Of a DNA stretch of 64,000 nt, positions 1 to 8,184 are shown piece after piece; positions within the stretch are counted from its first letter, which is position 1; the number at the start of each line of letters is the position of its first letter. The stretch comes from JABMPR01 sp964508765 (GTDB taxonomy: Bacteria > Fidelibacterota > UBA8477 > JABMPR01), in NCBI GenBank assembly GCA_964508765.1, contig CAZDVD010000007.1:49172-113171 (forward strand). Direction: 5' to 3'. The notes under the pieces were generated by a model. The model searched no databases. It was not told the origin of the DNA and was given only the letters and a program-made list of their open reading frames with translations. The position numbers and the translations under genes were made by a program.

Positions 1-70
1 CCCCTGAACTCCCTGTGAGTAAGCACGAAGAGCAACACCGATAACAAAATTCGTCTTCTTCGTAGATTTA

Positions 71-138
71 GCCTGCCTGCGCCTGTCCGCCGTACTTCGT
101 ACTAAGGAAGGCGGGCGTAGCCGTTTCGGCGAAGGCAG
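71..138. repeat. Dispersed intergenic hairpin repeat, copy 1
   Basis: The stretch carries a GC-rich unit at 81-121 that begins GCCTGTCCGCCGTACT and ends GGAAGGCGGGCGTAGC. The reverse complement of the same unit is found at 49428-49470, with only a few changes and a two-base length difference in the middle. The inner GTCCGCC and GGCGGGC arms can pair. The motif ATTCGTCTTCTTCGT just upstream (49-63) recurs at 27843-27857 in another repeat-rich gap. It is noncoding sequence upstream of the GroES-like gene. Confidence 0.7.
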
Positions 139-213
139 ATTGTAGAAAAAAAGGTTCACCACAAACAGGTAGAGGCATATTAGTTTATGGCGCAATTAGA
201 ATAGGAAAATGAT

Positions 214-603
214 ATGACAAAAAATCTAGATAAACTCAAAGTTATTGGTGATCGGGTGCTCATTTACCCCGATTCAGGCCAGGATCGCACCTCCTCCGGT
301 CTGTATTTACCACCCACCGTTACTGAGAAAGAGTCGGTTCAGGGTGGCTTTGTTGTGGCTGTAGGACCGGGAACGCCATTGGCCAGCACCGAGGGCGATG
401 AGGATGTTTGGCAGACATCAGATTCCAGCAAGGTGAAATACATTCCCCTGGAGATTGAAGTGGGAGACTATGCCCTGTATTTGAAGAAGTTCGCCATTGA
501 TATAAAATATCAGGATGAAAAGTATATTATTGTGCCCATGTCGGGAATTCTCGTCGTAGAGCGGGATGATGACAGTATTGACCTTAGTCAGATTTTAAAA
601 TAG
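214..603 (+). CDS. GroES-like co-chaperonin family protein
   Basis: A 129-residue protein with the Cpn10 fold signature: KVIGDRVLIYPD near the N-terminus, then a mobile-loop-like segment (TSSGLYLPPTVTEKE, about residues 26-40), GGFVVAVGPGTP, and a C-terminal GILVVERDD strand. Classical GroES is about 95 residues; the extra length lies in an acidic insert around residues 60-80 before the EVGDYALYLKK strand. GroES caps the GroEL chamber, but no groEL is adjacent, so this is probably a divergent paralogue rather than the main co-chaperonin. The ATG follows an AGGAAAA ribosome-binding site. The DUF1844 gene follows after 16 bases and is likely cotranscribed. Confidence 0.8.
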   Translation: MTKNLDKLKVIGDRVLIYPDSGQDRTSSGLYLPPTVTEKESVQGGFVVAVGPGTPLASTEGDEDVWQTSDSSKVKYIPLEIEVGDYALYLKKFAIDIKYQDEKYIIVPMSGILVVERDDDSIDLSQILK

Positions 604-619
604 AAATGAGAGTATAAAC

Positions 620-889
620 ATGGCGAGCAATCAGATAAAACATCAACAACTCTTTTCCTTGCTGGTGAATCAACTTAGTGCAGGAGCCTGGTCACAATTG
701 GGCAAAACGCCGAACCCCTTAACAGGCAAACCAGAAAAAAACCTGGAGGCTGCGGCTGTCAGTGTTGGTATTCTGGAAGCATTGCTCTTCAAAACAGCTG
801 GCAACCTGACCCGACAAGAAGATGTATTGTTATCGGATAAGGTTCGAGAGCTGAAACTAAGCCTGATAGAAGAATCAAATAAAAGGTAG
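620..889 (+). CDS. DUF1844 family protein
   Basis: A small soluble protein of 89 residues. It matches the DUF1844 pattern: a helical start (QLFSLLVNQLSAGAWSQLG), a KTPNPLTGKPEKNLEAA turn, then GILEALLFKTAGNLTRQED and VLLSDKVRELKLSLIEE. The KTxGNLTxxE core is the hallmark of the family. Its biochemical role is unknown. It has no signal peptide or membrane segment. A GAGAG-type ribosome-binding site precedes the ATG. It is probably in an operon with the GroES-like gene and converges on the SpoIID gene, leaving only 21 bases between the stops. Confidence 0.85.
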   Translation: MASNQIKHQQLFSLLVNQLSAGAWSQLGKTPNPLTGKPEKNLEAAAVSVGILEALLFKTAGNLTRQEDVLLSDKVRELKLSLIEESNKR

Positions 890-910
890 GTCAATTGGTC
901 AAAACACAAC

Positions 911-2089
911 CTAATCGGCATAGATGTTCAGCAGATCAGCCTTTGAATAATAGTGCTTGAGAATCTGGTCAAAGGTGTGACCCAGGGTAGCCTGGGCTAC
1001 AGCACCGCTTTGACACATACCCACACCGTGTCCCCAGCCAGCACCATGCAATACAACTTTAGCACCCTCTCGCTTTACATAAAAAGCAGAACTCATCAAC
1101 GAAGGACTGAATAACTGTCGAATAGTGAGTTCTCCATCTATGTTTAGCTTGCCCTTCTCAAAAATAACGCGGGCCTTATAAATGCGACCAGAGGATCCGC
1201 GTTTTAACACACGAATTTTTTTAAACAAGCCGAGTTCGTTGTCATTTGTGAGCATATCAGTAAGCTCTTGAACACTGAACTCACGTGACCAGCGGAAGTT
1301 TTTCTTACTCCAGTTGGGCAAAAATGTGTTTGAGTCAGGATTACAATAGACACTGGGAGAGGCGTTAATCCAGCGCCTGGCTCGCCAGTTCCTTTTTAGA
1401 TTAGGACCTTTCCGCCCCTCATTATCTGGCAGGGAAACCTGGTAGCTTTCCAGTCGATTCCGACCGGGCCAGACATTCTTAATCAACTCAGCCCGGCCGC
1501 CACAGTTTGAGGCATAGTAGGCATTCATGGGTTGTCCACCTTCGCTGATAATCAGTCCAGCAGTTTCTTGAACGGCTTGATCAGAGCGTTCCGTGCGCTT
1601 CTTGTTGCCGCTGAAGACCTGACATTCCACATCAGAAGTCAGGTCGTAGAATTCACCACTATATAGTTTTGAGGTGAGAGCAATCACGGCTTCCGATCGG
1701 GCTGCTACTGCCTGAGCCTTGAGCGCCTCCAGAGGTGAGGTGCCGCCAATTTCATAGGGTACGACACCTTTTAAATAGGTTTCGAGGGGCAATTGAACGA
1801 TGACGTTCATTTCTTGGTTCGTGCCAAGGTAGATATGAAAATTACCCTCATAAATCCGGTTTTCCACACCGGCCCACCACCAGCCTACCCCATAGGGGAC
1901 AGATTCAACTTCTATGGTTGATGTGTCGCTATTTGATCGAAACATAAACGAGGGGGTTTTAGCGAGCAGAGCGCCACTGGTATCAAAAACGGAGATCTGT
2001 CCGCCTTCTTTGATAAGCCGAATCTTAGCGTTTGCAGGCAGGGTCATCTTTGCTGCCGCAGTGTTGCGAAAGGACCATTTTCCCTGCAA
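911..2089 (-). CDS. SpoIID/LytB-domain protein, cut off from its signal peptide by an in-frame stop
   Basis: The protein carries the SpoIID/LytB domain. This family cleaves peptidoglycan glycan strands (lytic transglycosylase) in sporulating bacteria; exported relatives occur in many non-sporulating ones. Visible motifs are PLEALKAQAVAARSEA, holding the expected catalytic Glu, DLTSDVECQVFSG, YYASNCGGRAE, and the C-terminal GAGWGHGVGMCQSGA. The listed 5' end at 2089 is a TTG codon inside the domain. The reading frame is open further upstream (PEVRVRIINTLDTLNISLQ, a normal SpoIID N-terminus) as far as a TAA at 2144-2146. Beyond that stop, in the same frame, a complete signal peptide starts at ATG 2209. 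The intact gene would be 911-2209. It sits last in a probable operon with the kinase and response regulator upstream. Whether this fragment is translated is doubtful, because it would lack export. Confidence 0.8.
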   Translation of the reverse strand: MQGKWSFRNTAAAKMTLPANAKIRLIKEGGQISVFDTSGALLAKTPSFMFRSNSDTSTIEVESVPYGVGWWWAGVENRIYEGNFHIYLGTNQEMNVIVQLPLETYLKGVVPYEIGGTSPLEALKAQAVAARSEAVIALTSKLYSGEFYDLTSDVECQVFSGNKKRTERSDQAVQETAGLIISEGGQPMNAYYASNCGGRAELIKNVWPGRNRLESYQVSLPDNEGRKGPNLKRNWRARRWINASPSVYCNPDSNTFLPNWSKKNFRWSREFSVQELTDMLTNDNELGLFKKIRVLKRGSSGRIYKARVIFEKGKLNIDGELTIRQLFSPSLMSSAFYVKREGAKVVLHGAGWGHGVGMCQSGAVAQATLGHTFDQILKHYYSKADLLNIYAD

Positions 2090-2143
2090 AGAGATGTTGA
2101 GTGTATCAAGGGTGTTAATGATTCGAACCCGAACCTCTGGCTC

Positions 2144-2209
2144 TTAATTAAATAGAGGCTGAGCCATGGCGGAACATACAAGAATAAAAAGGAGGATAAG
2201 TTTTTTCAT
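2144..2209 (-). pseudogene. Detached signal peptide of the SpoIID protein (ends in TAA)
   Basis: Reading the minus strand from ATG at 2209 gives MKKLILLFILVCSAMAQP, then LFN and a TAA at 2146-2144. This is a textbook Sec signal peptide (Lys pair, hydrophobic core, Ala-x-Ala cleavage site). It is in frame with the SpoIID domain that resumes directly after the stop with EPEVRVRI. The stop is a single codon with no frameshift, so one base change would restore a 431-residue exported protein. The response regulator gene ends 34 bases upstream. Confidence 0.8.
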
Positions 2210-2243
2210 TTGTAGAGATTTCTCTTTAAATGATGAGGTGTTA

Positions 2244-2609
2244 CTAAAAGTTTTCGTCAAGAATATTGCGGATGCGCTCAATACTGACCGGTTTCACGAG
2301 ATAACCAAGGGGGTTCAAGGCGTTGATTTTCTCGATAATCTCATCATCTTGATATCCCGTGAGGAAAATAATTTTACTGTCTGATGTTTTCAGGATGGCT
2401 TGAGCTGTTTCAATTCCATTCAAACCACCAGGCAGGTTGACATCCATTAAAATGACATCAGGGTGTTCCAGGGCGGCAATTTTAATGGCTTTTTCTCCAC
2501 GGGTAGCCAGGGGGCAGACACTATATCCGGCGCTCTCAAGACCCATTTTGAGAGAAGATGCTGTAATAACCTCGTCCTCAACCAGAAGGATGCGTGTTTG
2601 GTTTGCCAT
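2244..2609 (-). CDS. CheY-like single-domain response regulator
   Basis: A 121-residue stand-alone receiver domain. Acidic residues E11 and D12 (ILLVEDE), phosphoacceptor D56 (VILMDVNLPGG), T84 (IIFLTGY) and K106 (GYLVKP) are all in place, so it should be phosphorylatable. There is no output domain. The gene lies 58 bases downstream of the large histidine kinase on the same strand, which makes that kinase the likely phosphodonor. The sequence style (ITASSLKMGLESAGY, LPGGLNGIE) is that of receivers paired with HisKA_2-type kinases. It is followed 34 bases later by the interrupted SpoIID gene. Confidence 0.9.
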   Translation of the reverse strand: MANQTRILLVEDEVITASSLKMGLESAGYSVCPLATRGEKAIKIAALEHPDVILMDVNLPGGLNGIETAQAILKTSDSKIIFLTGYQDDEIIEKINALNPLGYLVKPVSIERIRNILDENF

Positions 2610-2667
2610 ATAGAAATCTCCCTGGAAAAATTACAGCCAAAGCTGAACTGTTAAGTCAGTCCGGCTG

Positions 2668-5600
2668 TTAATCTAACTTCAGGTTGGGAATTGTGATAAA
2701 ATACTTTACCCCTTCGCGGGTTGATGTTTCAAGCTCACCAAAAAGCTGGAGATCAACGATATCATGTATGATCTGCATACCCAGCGTCTCAAAAGTACTG
2801 AGGTCAACACTCTCAGGCATGCCCACACCATTGTCTCCGATTTCGATAGTGAGACCCCCTTCTCCATAAGGCTGAGTTCGGATGAGGATTTTACCATCTC
2901 GCTGGTCTGGGAAGGCGTATTTCAAGGCATTGCTGACGATTTCATTTATCACAAGCCCCAGAGGAATGGCAGTTTGAATATTTACTGGAATAGTAGCGGA
3001 TTGACAATCAAGTATGATTTCACCCAGGGTTGTTTTGTAGGCGAGAACGAGACGATCAACCAGCTTTTCGAGATAGGTGTCCAGCATGATCTCAGCCAGG
3101 TTTCTGGAGCGATACAGGAGGTCGTGCACCATGCCCATGCTGTAGATCCGGTTGGTCATTTCATCCACGACGGCCTGGGTTTCAGTGTTCTTGGTTTTCA
3201 TGCCCTGCATCTCAAGTAACCCAACAATGACCTGCATGTTGTTCTTGGTGCGGTGATAGACTTCCTTGAGGAGAACTTCTTTTTCTTGCACGCTGGCCTG
3301 AAGCTGGAGCTCGCGGTCTTTTAACTCGCTGGTTTGTTTTTGAATCAACTCATCAGCTTGAGCTCTCACTAATGCTCCACCAATCTGATTGGCAAAAATT
3401 TTCAACTTAGGCAAGTCGTCTTCTTCGAACTTTTCAGGTGTATAACTTTGAAGCGTGAACAACCCGATTTGGACACCTTCCCAGAAAATGGGAACAAAAA
3501 CCAACGACTGACTATGTCGTGAATTATCTCCAAAAGGAGAAATAGAATATTTTGCTTCGAATTCTTTACGGTTAAACAAAACGGGTGTTGGCAAGACGAG
3601 GGTTGTCGCTTCGTTTTTTATGTCCAGGGCAATTGCTTCTGTCTCGACCTCAATCGGTTTATCCTCTCCGGCAAACGTGTCTTGTAAAAACAACCCGACA
3701 GCTAGATTTTTGTCGAGATCGATTTTATATAAGGCGAAGGCGTCATACCCAAAAAGGTTGTGAAGCAGAGAAGCAGCGATTATTCCAACCTCGCGCGGCT
3801 CCAGTGAGACGGTGAGGTTACGGGCAAGCCGACGAAGTGAATCCCGAAAAACCTCCTCCTCTTTTTTTTCAGTTACGTCCTGAAGAGATGTTAGAAAGGC
3901 CTTCGGCTTATTGTTTTTGTCAAAATGAGGAAGGTTGCGGATGTCCAGAATATGGTCTCGACCATCGGGTCCCCTCAGCGTTTGCATATAAGAAAGTTGC
4001 TCACCCGCGGGGATTTTTGCAAGATAGGGTTTCATCTCCTGATAGATATCAGGCGGAATGATTTGAGCAAAAGATTTGCCAATAACATCAGACTTTTTGT
4101 AGCCATACCAGTTAGCATAGGTCTCATTTACATAAAGATATTTTTCATTCATGTCGGTATAAGAGAATAAGCCGGGAATCGTATCAACAATCAGTTCAAG
4201 GAGTTCTTTGTTTTCAGCAATTTCCTTGCGCGCTGACTCGATCTCGCTCACGTTATCCATCTGCACCAGAATAGCCAGGGTCTGGCCATCATCACCTCTC
4301 ACTGGAATCATGGTGATGATAAAGTCCATTTCGCCCAGCCTTGAGGAAATATAGTGATGGGAAAAATTGCAAACCTCACCCTTTAATAGTTTTGGTAGAT
4401 ATTTTGACCCCAGGGCAAGTTCCTTGGAGGGGATGATCTTTTTAAGGGGTGGTCCGATCAGATTGGTGCTGTCGGTGCCCATCAGTTTTGCTGTAGCCTG
4501 ATTGACATATAAGACGGATAAATCGAGATCAAGCAGGAAGAGGTAGCTGGTTAAATGTCCGGTGATAACTTCAAGTTGTTGCTGACTTTTTTCCAGCTGT
4601 TCGCGGGCAGTCACTCTATCATGAATATCATTAAAAGAGAGTAGGATAAGGGTTTTATCGGCCTGTTTAACAGGAACTCCACTGCCCTCAACCCACCGTT
4701 CCTCCCCAAGCAGGGTGAGGTATTTATGCTCTCGAACCCCTTCAATTGGCGTCCCTGTTTCCAACAGGTGCTCAAGTCCCTCAAAAACCGCCTCGCGGAA
4801 ATCGGGGTGGACCAAACGAAAAAGATCCATACCCAGGACTTCATCCAGGGTTTTGGCTCCTGCAAAATCAAGAGCAGCTTGATTGGCATCCAACAAGACA
4901 CCTTTGTCGTGGAGCACCATGGCTGTTGGTGAATACTTAAAGGCTCTCCGATATCTTTCTTCACTATTTAGCAAAGCTTCGCGTGTCATCAGCTCGCTGG
5001 TTACATCCCGAAAGGAAGTCATAATTACGACCTCATCCTGGTGTTTGATTGGCACTGCCATGACTTCCACATCGCGAACCTCGCCAGTGGCAATAATGAA
5101 TTTCTGTTTCATCAACTCATTTTGGACATTAGATGTCAGAAGTTCATTTATGCGAAGACGCGAGTCCTCAATTGAAGAGGGATGAATAAATTCAGAAAGA
5201 GAAATGTTCAGGTATTTATCAGGATTGTCTGCCTTGAAAAACCTGATGGCAGCCTGGTTGGCAGCAAGAACGACTTTCCCGTCATGAACGACAATAGGGT
5301 CAGGCGAATTGTTAAATAGGGTTTCATAGCGATCCTCGGCGGCTTTTAGGTCAGAATAATCCATTAAGGTGCCAACAAAGCCAGCGGGCTCTCCTTGAGC
5401 ATCCAGGTAGCGTGCTTTGCGAATCAGAACTTGTCGTATTTCCCCAGAAGCGTGGAGATATTCTGAAGCATAATACTGTCGGTCGTTACTCTGGAGAAGC
5501 TTCTCATCTTCTCGAGCTACCTGTTTTGAGGTTTTTGAATTCCATACCTCTGTCACTGTTTTGCCAAGCATTTCTTCCCGGGTTTTTCCGAAAAATTTCA

Positions 5601-6591
5601 AGTAGGCATCATTGAGCATGGTGTAGCGACCCTCTTGATCCTTGGCATACATTGGGGTTGGCGTGGCATCAAAAAGGGCTGTGATCTGGTTTTTCTGATC
5701 AAGGAGCAATTCATTTGTGACATTCCTTTCAGAGAGATCGCGAACAATACTCACGAGAGTCCCGTCAGAAAGCTTTCTGGAATTCATCTCGATGGGGAGA
5801 TGATGACCGTCTTTTGTTCGGAAAATGCGTTCAGCCAATATGGTCAAGCCCGCTTCCATGAGATCGTAACGGAGGGGCTTTTTTATTAAAATATCGGGCT
5901 CAAACAATTCCGACAAATTCATCTGGAGGAGTTCTTTGTTGGAATATCCAAGTAAACGTGTAGCCGCGACATTCGCTTGAATTATCTGACCCTGAAGATC
6001 TGCTTTCAGGATGATGTCGGCTGCTTGATCGATCAGTTCACGATGGTTTCTTTCGCTTGCCTCCAGGGCAGCCTCTTTTTGTTTCAGGCTGTCATGTAGC
6101 TGGGCGTGAAAAAGGGCTAGAGAGAGCCTGGCTGACAGAAGGTAAATGATTTCCTGTGTTTCAGGTAAAACACCATCCAGTTGACGAGAACCAATATTGA
6201 GGGAACCGACAACCTCATCACCAATAACCAAGGGAACACCATAAAAAGACTGAATGCCAGCATCGATCAGGGCGGTTACCACTGAAGTTGGGTTGGGCAG
6301 GCTGGAAATATCGGCTACATATTTTGGCTTTATATTTTGTTGCTGCTTTTGCCCGGATGGGGCTGGAATAGAGTGTTTATCTCCTGATGAAAGGTGGGGA
6401 ATAGAGGTGTCTTTTGTAAAAACTTCCAGAGACTGGTTGAAAATGTCATTAAAAGTGATGGAGACACGTTCAAGTGTTAAATGGGCATCGAAAAAAGACA
6501 GGGCTTTATTCGTGACGCTTTTTATTTCTGGCCATGAGATGGCCTGGTCGAAATCCAGGAGCAGGCGAACAGAACGTTGGTTATCAGACAT
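2668..6591 (-). CDS. Multi-PAS/GAF sensor histidine kinase (HisKA_2 type)
   Basis: A soluble sensor kinase of about 1307 residues with no transmembrane segment. In order: an N-terminal GAF-like domain (about 20-165), a short coiled stretch, six consecutive PAS domains (about 180-910, each ending in motifs such as SIVRDLSER, GTLMDYSDLK, TSFRDVTSE, LSFNDIHDR, QMDNVSE, TSLQDVTEK), a second GAF domain (about 920-1070), then a HisKA_2 dimerisation/phosphoacceptor region (VLLKEVYHRTKNNMQVI) and a HATPase_c domain (NEIVSNALKYAF, GDNGVGMP, GMQIIHDIV). The HRTKNN box is that of the HWE/LytS-like group rather than classical HisKA. The start was set at ATG 6591 because GGAG lies nine bases upstream; an in-frame TTG at 6618 lacks such a site. 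The CheY-like gene downstream is the likely partner. The signal sensed is unknown. Confidence 0.9.
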   Translation of the reverse strand: MSDNQRSVRLLLDFDQAISWPEIKSVTNKALSFFDAHLTLERVSITFNDIFNQSLEVFTKDTSIPHLSSGDKHSIPAPSGQKQQQNIKPKYVADISSLPNPTSVVTALIDAGIQSFYGVPLVIGDEVVGSLNIGSRQLDGVLPETQEIIYLLSARLSLALFHAQLHDSLKQKEAALEASERNHRELIDQAADIILKADLQGQIIQANVAATRLLGYSNKELLQMNLSELFEPDILIKKPLRYDLMEAGLTILAERIFRTKDGHHLPIEMNSRKLSDGTLVSIVRDLSERNVTNELLLDQKNQITALFDATPTPMYAKDQEGRYTMLNDAYLKFFGKTREEMLGKTVTEVWNSKTSKQVAREDEKLLQSNDRQYYASEYLHASGEIRQVLIRKARYLDAQGEPAGFVGTLMDYSDLKAAEDRYETLFNNSPDPIVVHDGKVVLAANQAAIRFFKADNPDKYLNISLSEFIHPSSIEDSRLRINELLTSNVQNELMKQKFIIATGEVRDVEVMAVPIKHQDEVVIMTSFRDVTSELMTREALLNSEERYRRAFKYSPTAMVLHDKGVLLDANQAALDFAGAKTLDEVLGMDLFRLVHPDFREAVFEGLEHLLETGTPIEGVREHKYLTLLGEERWVEGSGVPVKQADKTLILLSFNDIHDRVTAREQLEKSQQQLEVITGHLTSYLFLLDLDLSVLYVNQATAKLMGTDSTNLIGPPLKKIIPSKELALGSKYLPKLLKGEVCNFSHHYISSRLGEMDFIITMIPVRGDDGQTLAILVQMDNVSEIESARKEIAENKELLELIVDTIPGLFSYTDMNEKYLYVNETYANWYGYKKSDVIGKSFAQIIPPDIYQEMKPYLAKIPAGEQLSYMQTLRGPDGRDHILDIRNLPHFDKNNKPKAFLTSLQDVTEKKEEEVFRDSLRRLARNLTVSLEPREVGIIAASLLHNLFGYDAFALYKIDLDKNLAVGLFLQDTFAGEDKPIEVETEAIALDIKNEATTLVLPTPVLFNRKEFEAKYSISPFGDNSRHSQSLVFVPIFWEGVQIGLFTLQSYTPEKFEEDDLPKLKIFANQIGGALVRAQADELIQKQTSELKDRELQLQASVQEKEVLLKEVYHRTKNNMQVIVGLLEMQGMKTKNTETQAVVDEMTNRIYSMGMVHDLLYRSRNLAEIMLDTYLEKLVDRLVLAYKTTLGEIILDCQSATIPVNIQTAIPLGLVINEIVSNALKYAFPDQRDGKILIRTQPYGEGGLTIEIGDNGVGMPESVDLSTFETLGMQIIHDIVDLQLFGELETSTREGVKYFITIPNLKLD

Positions 6592-6748
6592 AAATATTTT
6601 CTCCACAGTAAGGGACAAATTTCACTCTGGGGCTGAATTAATGCAAACCAATAAGCACAGTATTGTCAGGAATGGGAGATGCTTGTTTAAGCTTGAATAA
6701 GAGCATTTTCGTCCTTAATTGGGTGAGAATTTTAAGAAGAGGGAAAAT

Positions 6749-7594
6749 ATGAAAACATTACTGAAAGCAACACTCACACTCACTGTTATACTGGCCAGCC
6801 TGGTTATGGCCCAAGAAGAAGCTCCTGCTACCTGGGAAAAGTCTGTTCTTGGGGGTCTAAACCTGACCCAAACCGGTTTTGATAACTGGACAGCAGGCGG
6901 GGAAAATGCATATGCCTGGCAAATGAACCTGAATTATAAATTTATTCAGGACCTGCAGAAGACCAAATGGTCCAATACGGGAAAATTCCTTTACGGCGCC
7001 ACCAAAACAGGTGATGCTGACATGCGTAAGTCTGCAGATGAAATCAAGCTGGAAAGTGTTCTGACTTATAAGTTGGGATCTAAGATCAATCCATTTATCG
7101 CAGTAACGGGCGAAACTCAATTCGCTGCTGGCATGGATTACAGTACGGATTCTTCGTTTCAGATTTCGGCCTTTCTTGATCCAGGTTATTTCAGAGAGAG
7201 TTTTGGAGCTGGTTATGATATCAGCGAAGGGTTGGCTACGCGTCTGGGCTTATCATTTAAACAGACCGTGACGACTGACTATACATCACCCTATACTGAT
7301 GATCCAGCTACCACCAAGATTGAAACCATGAAAAGCGAGTTTGGTGCAGAGTCTGTTACGGATCTCACTTACAATATTTCAGAGACAGCAGTGTATGTTT
7401 CCAAGCTGGAATTGTTTTCTGCTTTTTCTGCCTTCGATGAAATTGATGCAAACTGGGACAACACAATTACAGTAAAAGTATCTGATTACATCAATATGAA
7501 TGTGAACTTCAAGATGGTGTATGACAAAGATATTTCTGTGAAACGGCAGATAAAACAATCCATGGCATTTGGTTTAAACTACACCTTTATATAA
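6749..7594 (+). CDS. DUF3078 family outer-membrane protein
   Basis: An exported 281-residue protein. It has a signal peptide (MKTLLKATLTLTVILASLVMAQ), then the DUF3078 hallmark in which a Gln- and Trp-rich first strand (GLNLTQTGFDNWTAGGEN) is followed by alternating amphipathic strands ending in FGLNYTFI, a terminal aromatic typical of outer-membrane beta-barrels. DUF3078 proteins are widespread in Bacteroidota and relatives, and their function is not known. The ATG at 6749 is preceded by GAGGG; a TTG 30 bases upstream would give an unsuitable N-terminus. The gene is divergent from the kinase, stands alone, and ends in a strong terminator. Confidence 0.85.
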   Translation: MKTLLKATLTLTVILASLVMAQEEAPATWEKSVLGGLNLTQTGFDNWTAGGENAYAWQMNLNYKFIQDLQKTKWSNTGKFLYGATKTGDADMRKSADEIKLESVLTYKLGSKINPFIAVTGETQFAAGMDYSTDSSFQISAFLDPGYFRESFGAGYDISEGLATRLGLSFKQTVTTDYTSPYTDDPATTKIETMKSEFGAESVTDLTYNISETAVYVSKLELFSAFSAFDEIDANWDNTITVKVSDYINMNVNFKMVYDKDISVKRQIKQSMAFGLNYTFI

Positions 7595-7613
7595 AACCAA
7601 AATACATTTTAAG

Positions 7614-7644
7614 AAAAGCCCGCCTTTATGGTGGGCTTTTTTAT
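7614..7644 (+). terminator. Rho-independent terminator after the DUF3078 gene
   Basis: AGCCCGCC and GGTGGGCT pair around a five-base loop, with one G-U pair, and are followed directly by a run of six T. It begins about 20 bases after the stop codon. Confidence 0.9.
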
Positions 7645-7901
7645 TTGCATCTCAGAGAGTTTTCGATTAACATAGCTTCGTCGAGAGGCAACCATCTTCA
7701 AACAAACTATCCGAAGAACATCAGAGTTGTGTAGCTACAAACCAGTTGTTGGTTTATGGTAAATTGTTCCACCGTGTGGACCAAGGAGCCTCTTTATACA
7801 AAACAAGACTCCATCAATCAAAATGGGGTAAACAATCAAAAAGCGAACAGGGTAGAGTTTTATCGTAAAGAATAAACTCACCCAAAAAGAAAGGGACGAT
7901 T

Positions 7902-8135
7902 ATGAATCGTTTTAGAAGTATCCTTTTAAGTGGGCTGGTGGCGCTTTTGATGGTAGGAATGGTAAGTGCAGCTGAGGATCAAGGAGTCATTGCAGAAAAT
8001 GATGAAATTGATTCGTTCATAGGTGTATATATGGGTGGCTGGGCCGGCGATGTTTGTGTTGATGAGTTAGAGGGGGGCTGTGTCAAAATCTGGATCAGTT
8101 TTGATTTAGAGTGGATCAAGAGACTGTTGTTCTAA
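7902..8135 (+). CDS. Small secreted Cys-containing peptide (putative precursor)
   Basis: A 77-residue peptide with a clear Sec signal (MNRFRSILLSGLVALL to VSA, cleavage near residue 23). The mature part is about 54 residues and strongly acidic, with two cysteines (C52 and C60, in VCVDELEGGCV) and three tryptophans (W47, W64, W71). I do not recognise the family. Its place just before a secreted propeller-like protein and a MauE-type membrane protein recalls the Bacteroidota clusters in which small NVEALA-type secreted peptides precede six-bladed propeller proteins. The two cysteines could form a disulfide or a modified cofactor site; this is inference. AAAGGGA provides a ribosome-binding site. 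The 250 bases upstream contain no other gene and presumably hold the promoter, which I could not pin down. Confidence 0.65.
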   Translation: MNRFRSILLSGLVALLMVGMVSAAEDQGVIAENDEIDSFIGVYMGGWAGDVCVDELEGGCVKIWISFDLEWIKRLLF

Positions 8136-8146
8136 ATAATAGGAGG

Positions 8147-8170
8147 CGGGGTGGCATTCATGTCACCCCG
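8147..8170 (+). promoter_or_regulatory. Hairpin between the peptide gene and the downstream cassette genes
   Basis: CGGGGTG at 8147-8153 pairs perfectly with CACCCCG at 8164-8170. No T-run follows, so it is not a standard terminator. It lies 11 bases after the peptide stop and 14 bases before the next start. It may stabilise the peptide mRNA or limit readthrough, so that more peptide than downstream protein is made. Confidence 0.6.
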
Positions 8171-8184
8171 CTGAAAAGCGAATA

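Noticed and set aside
6592..6618. TTG start at 6618 for the large kinase
   Set aside because: ATG 6591 has GGAG at proper spacing; the nine extra residues are not part of a domain.
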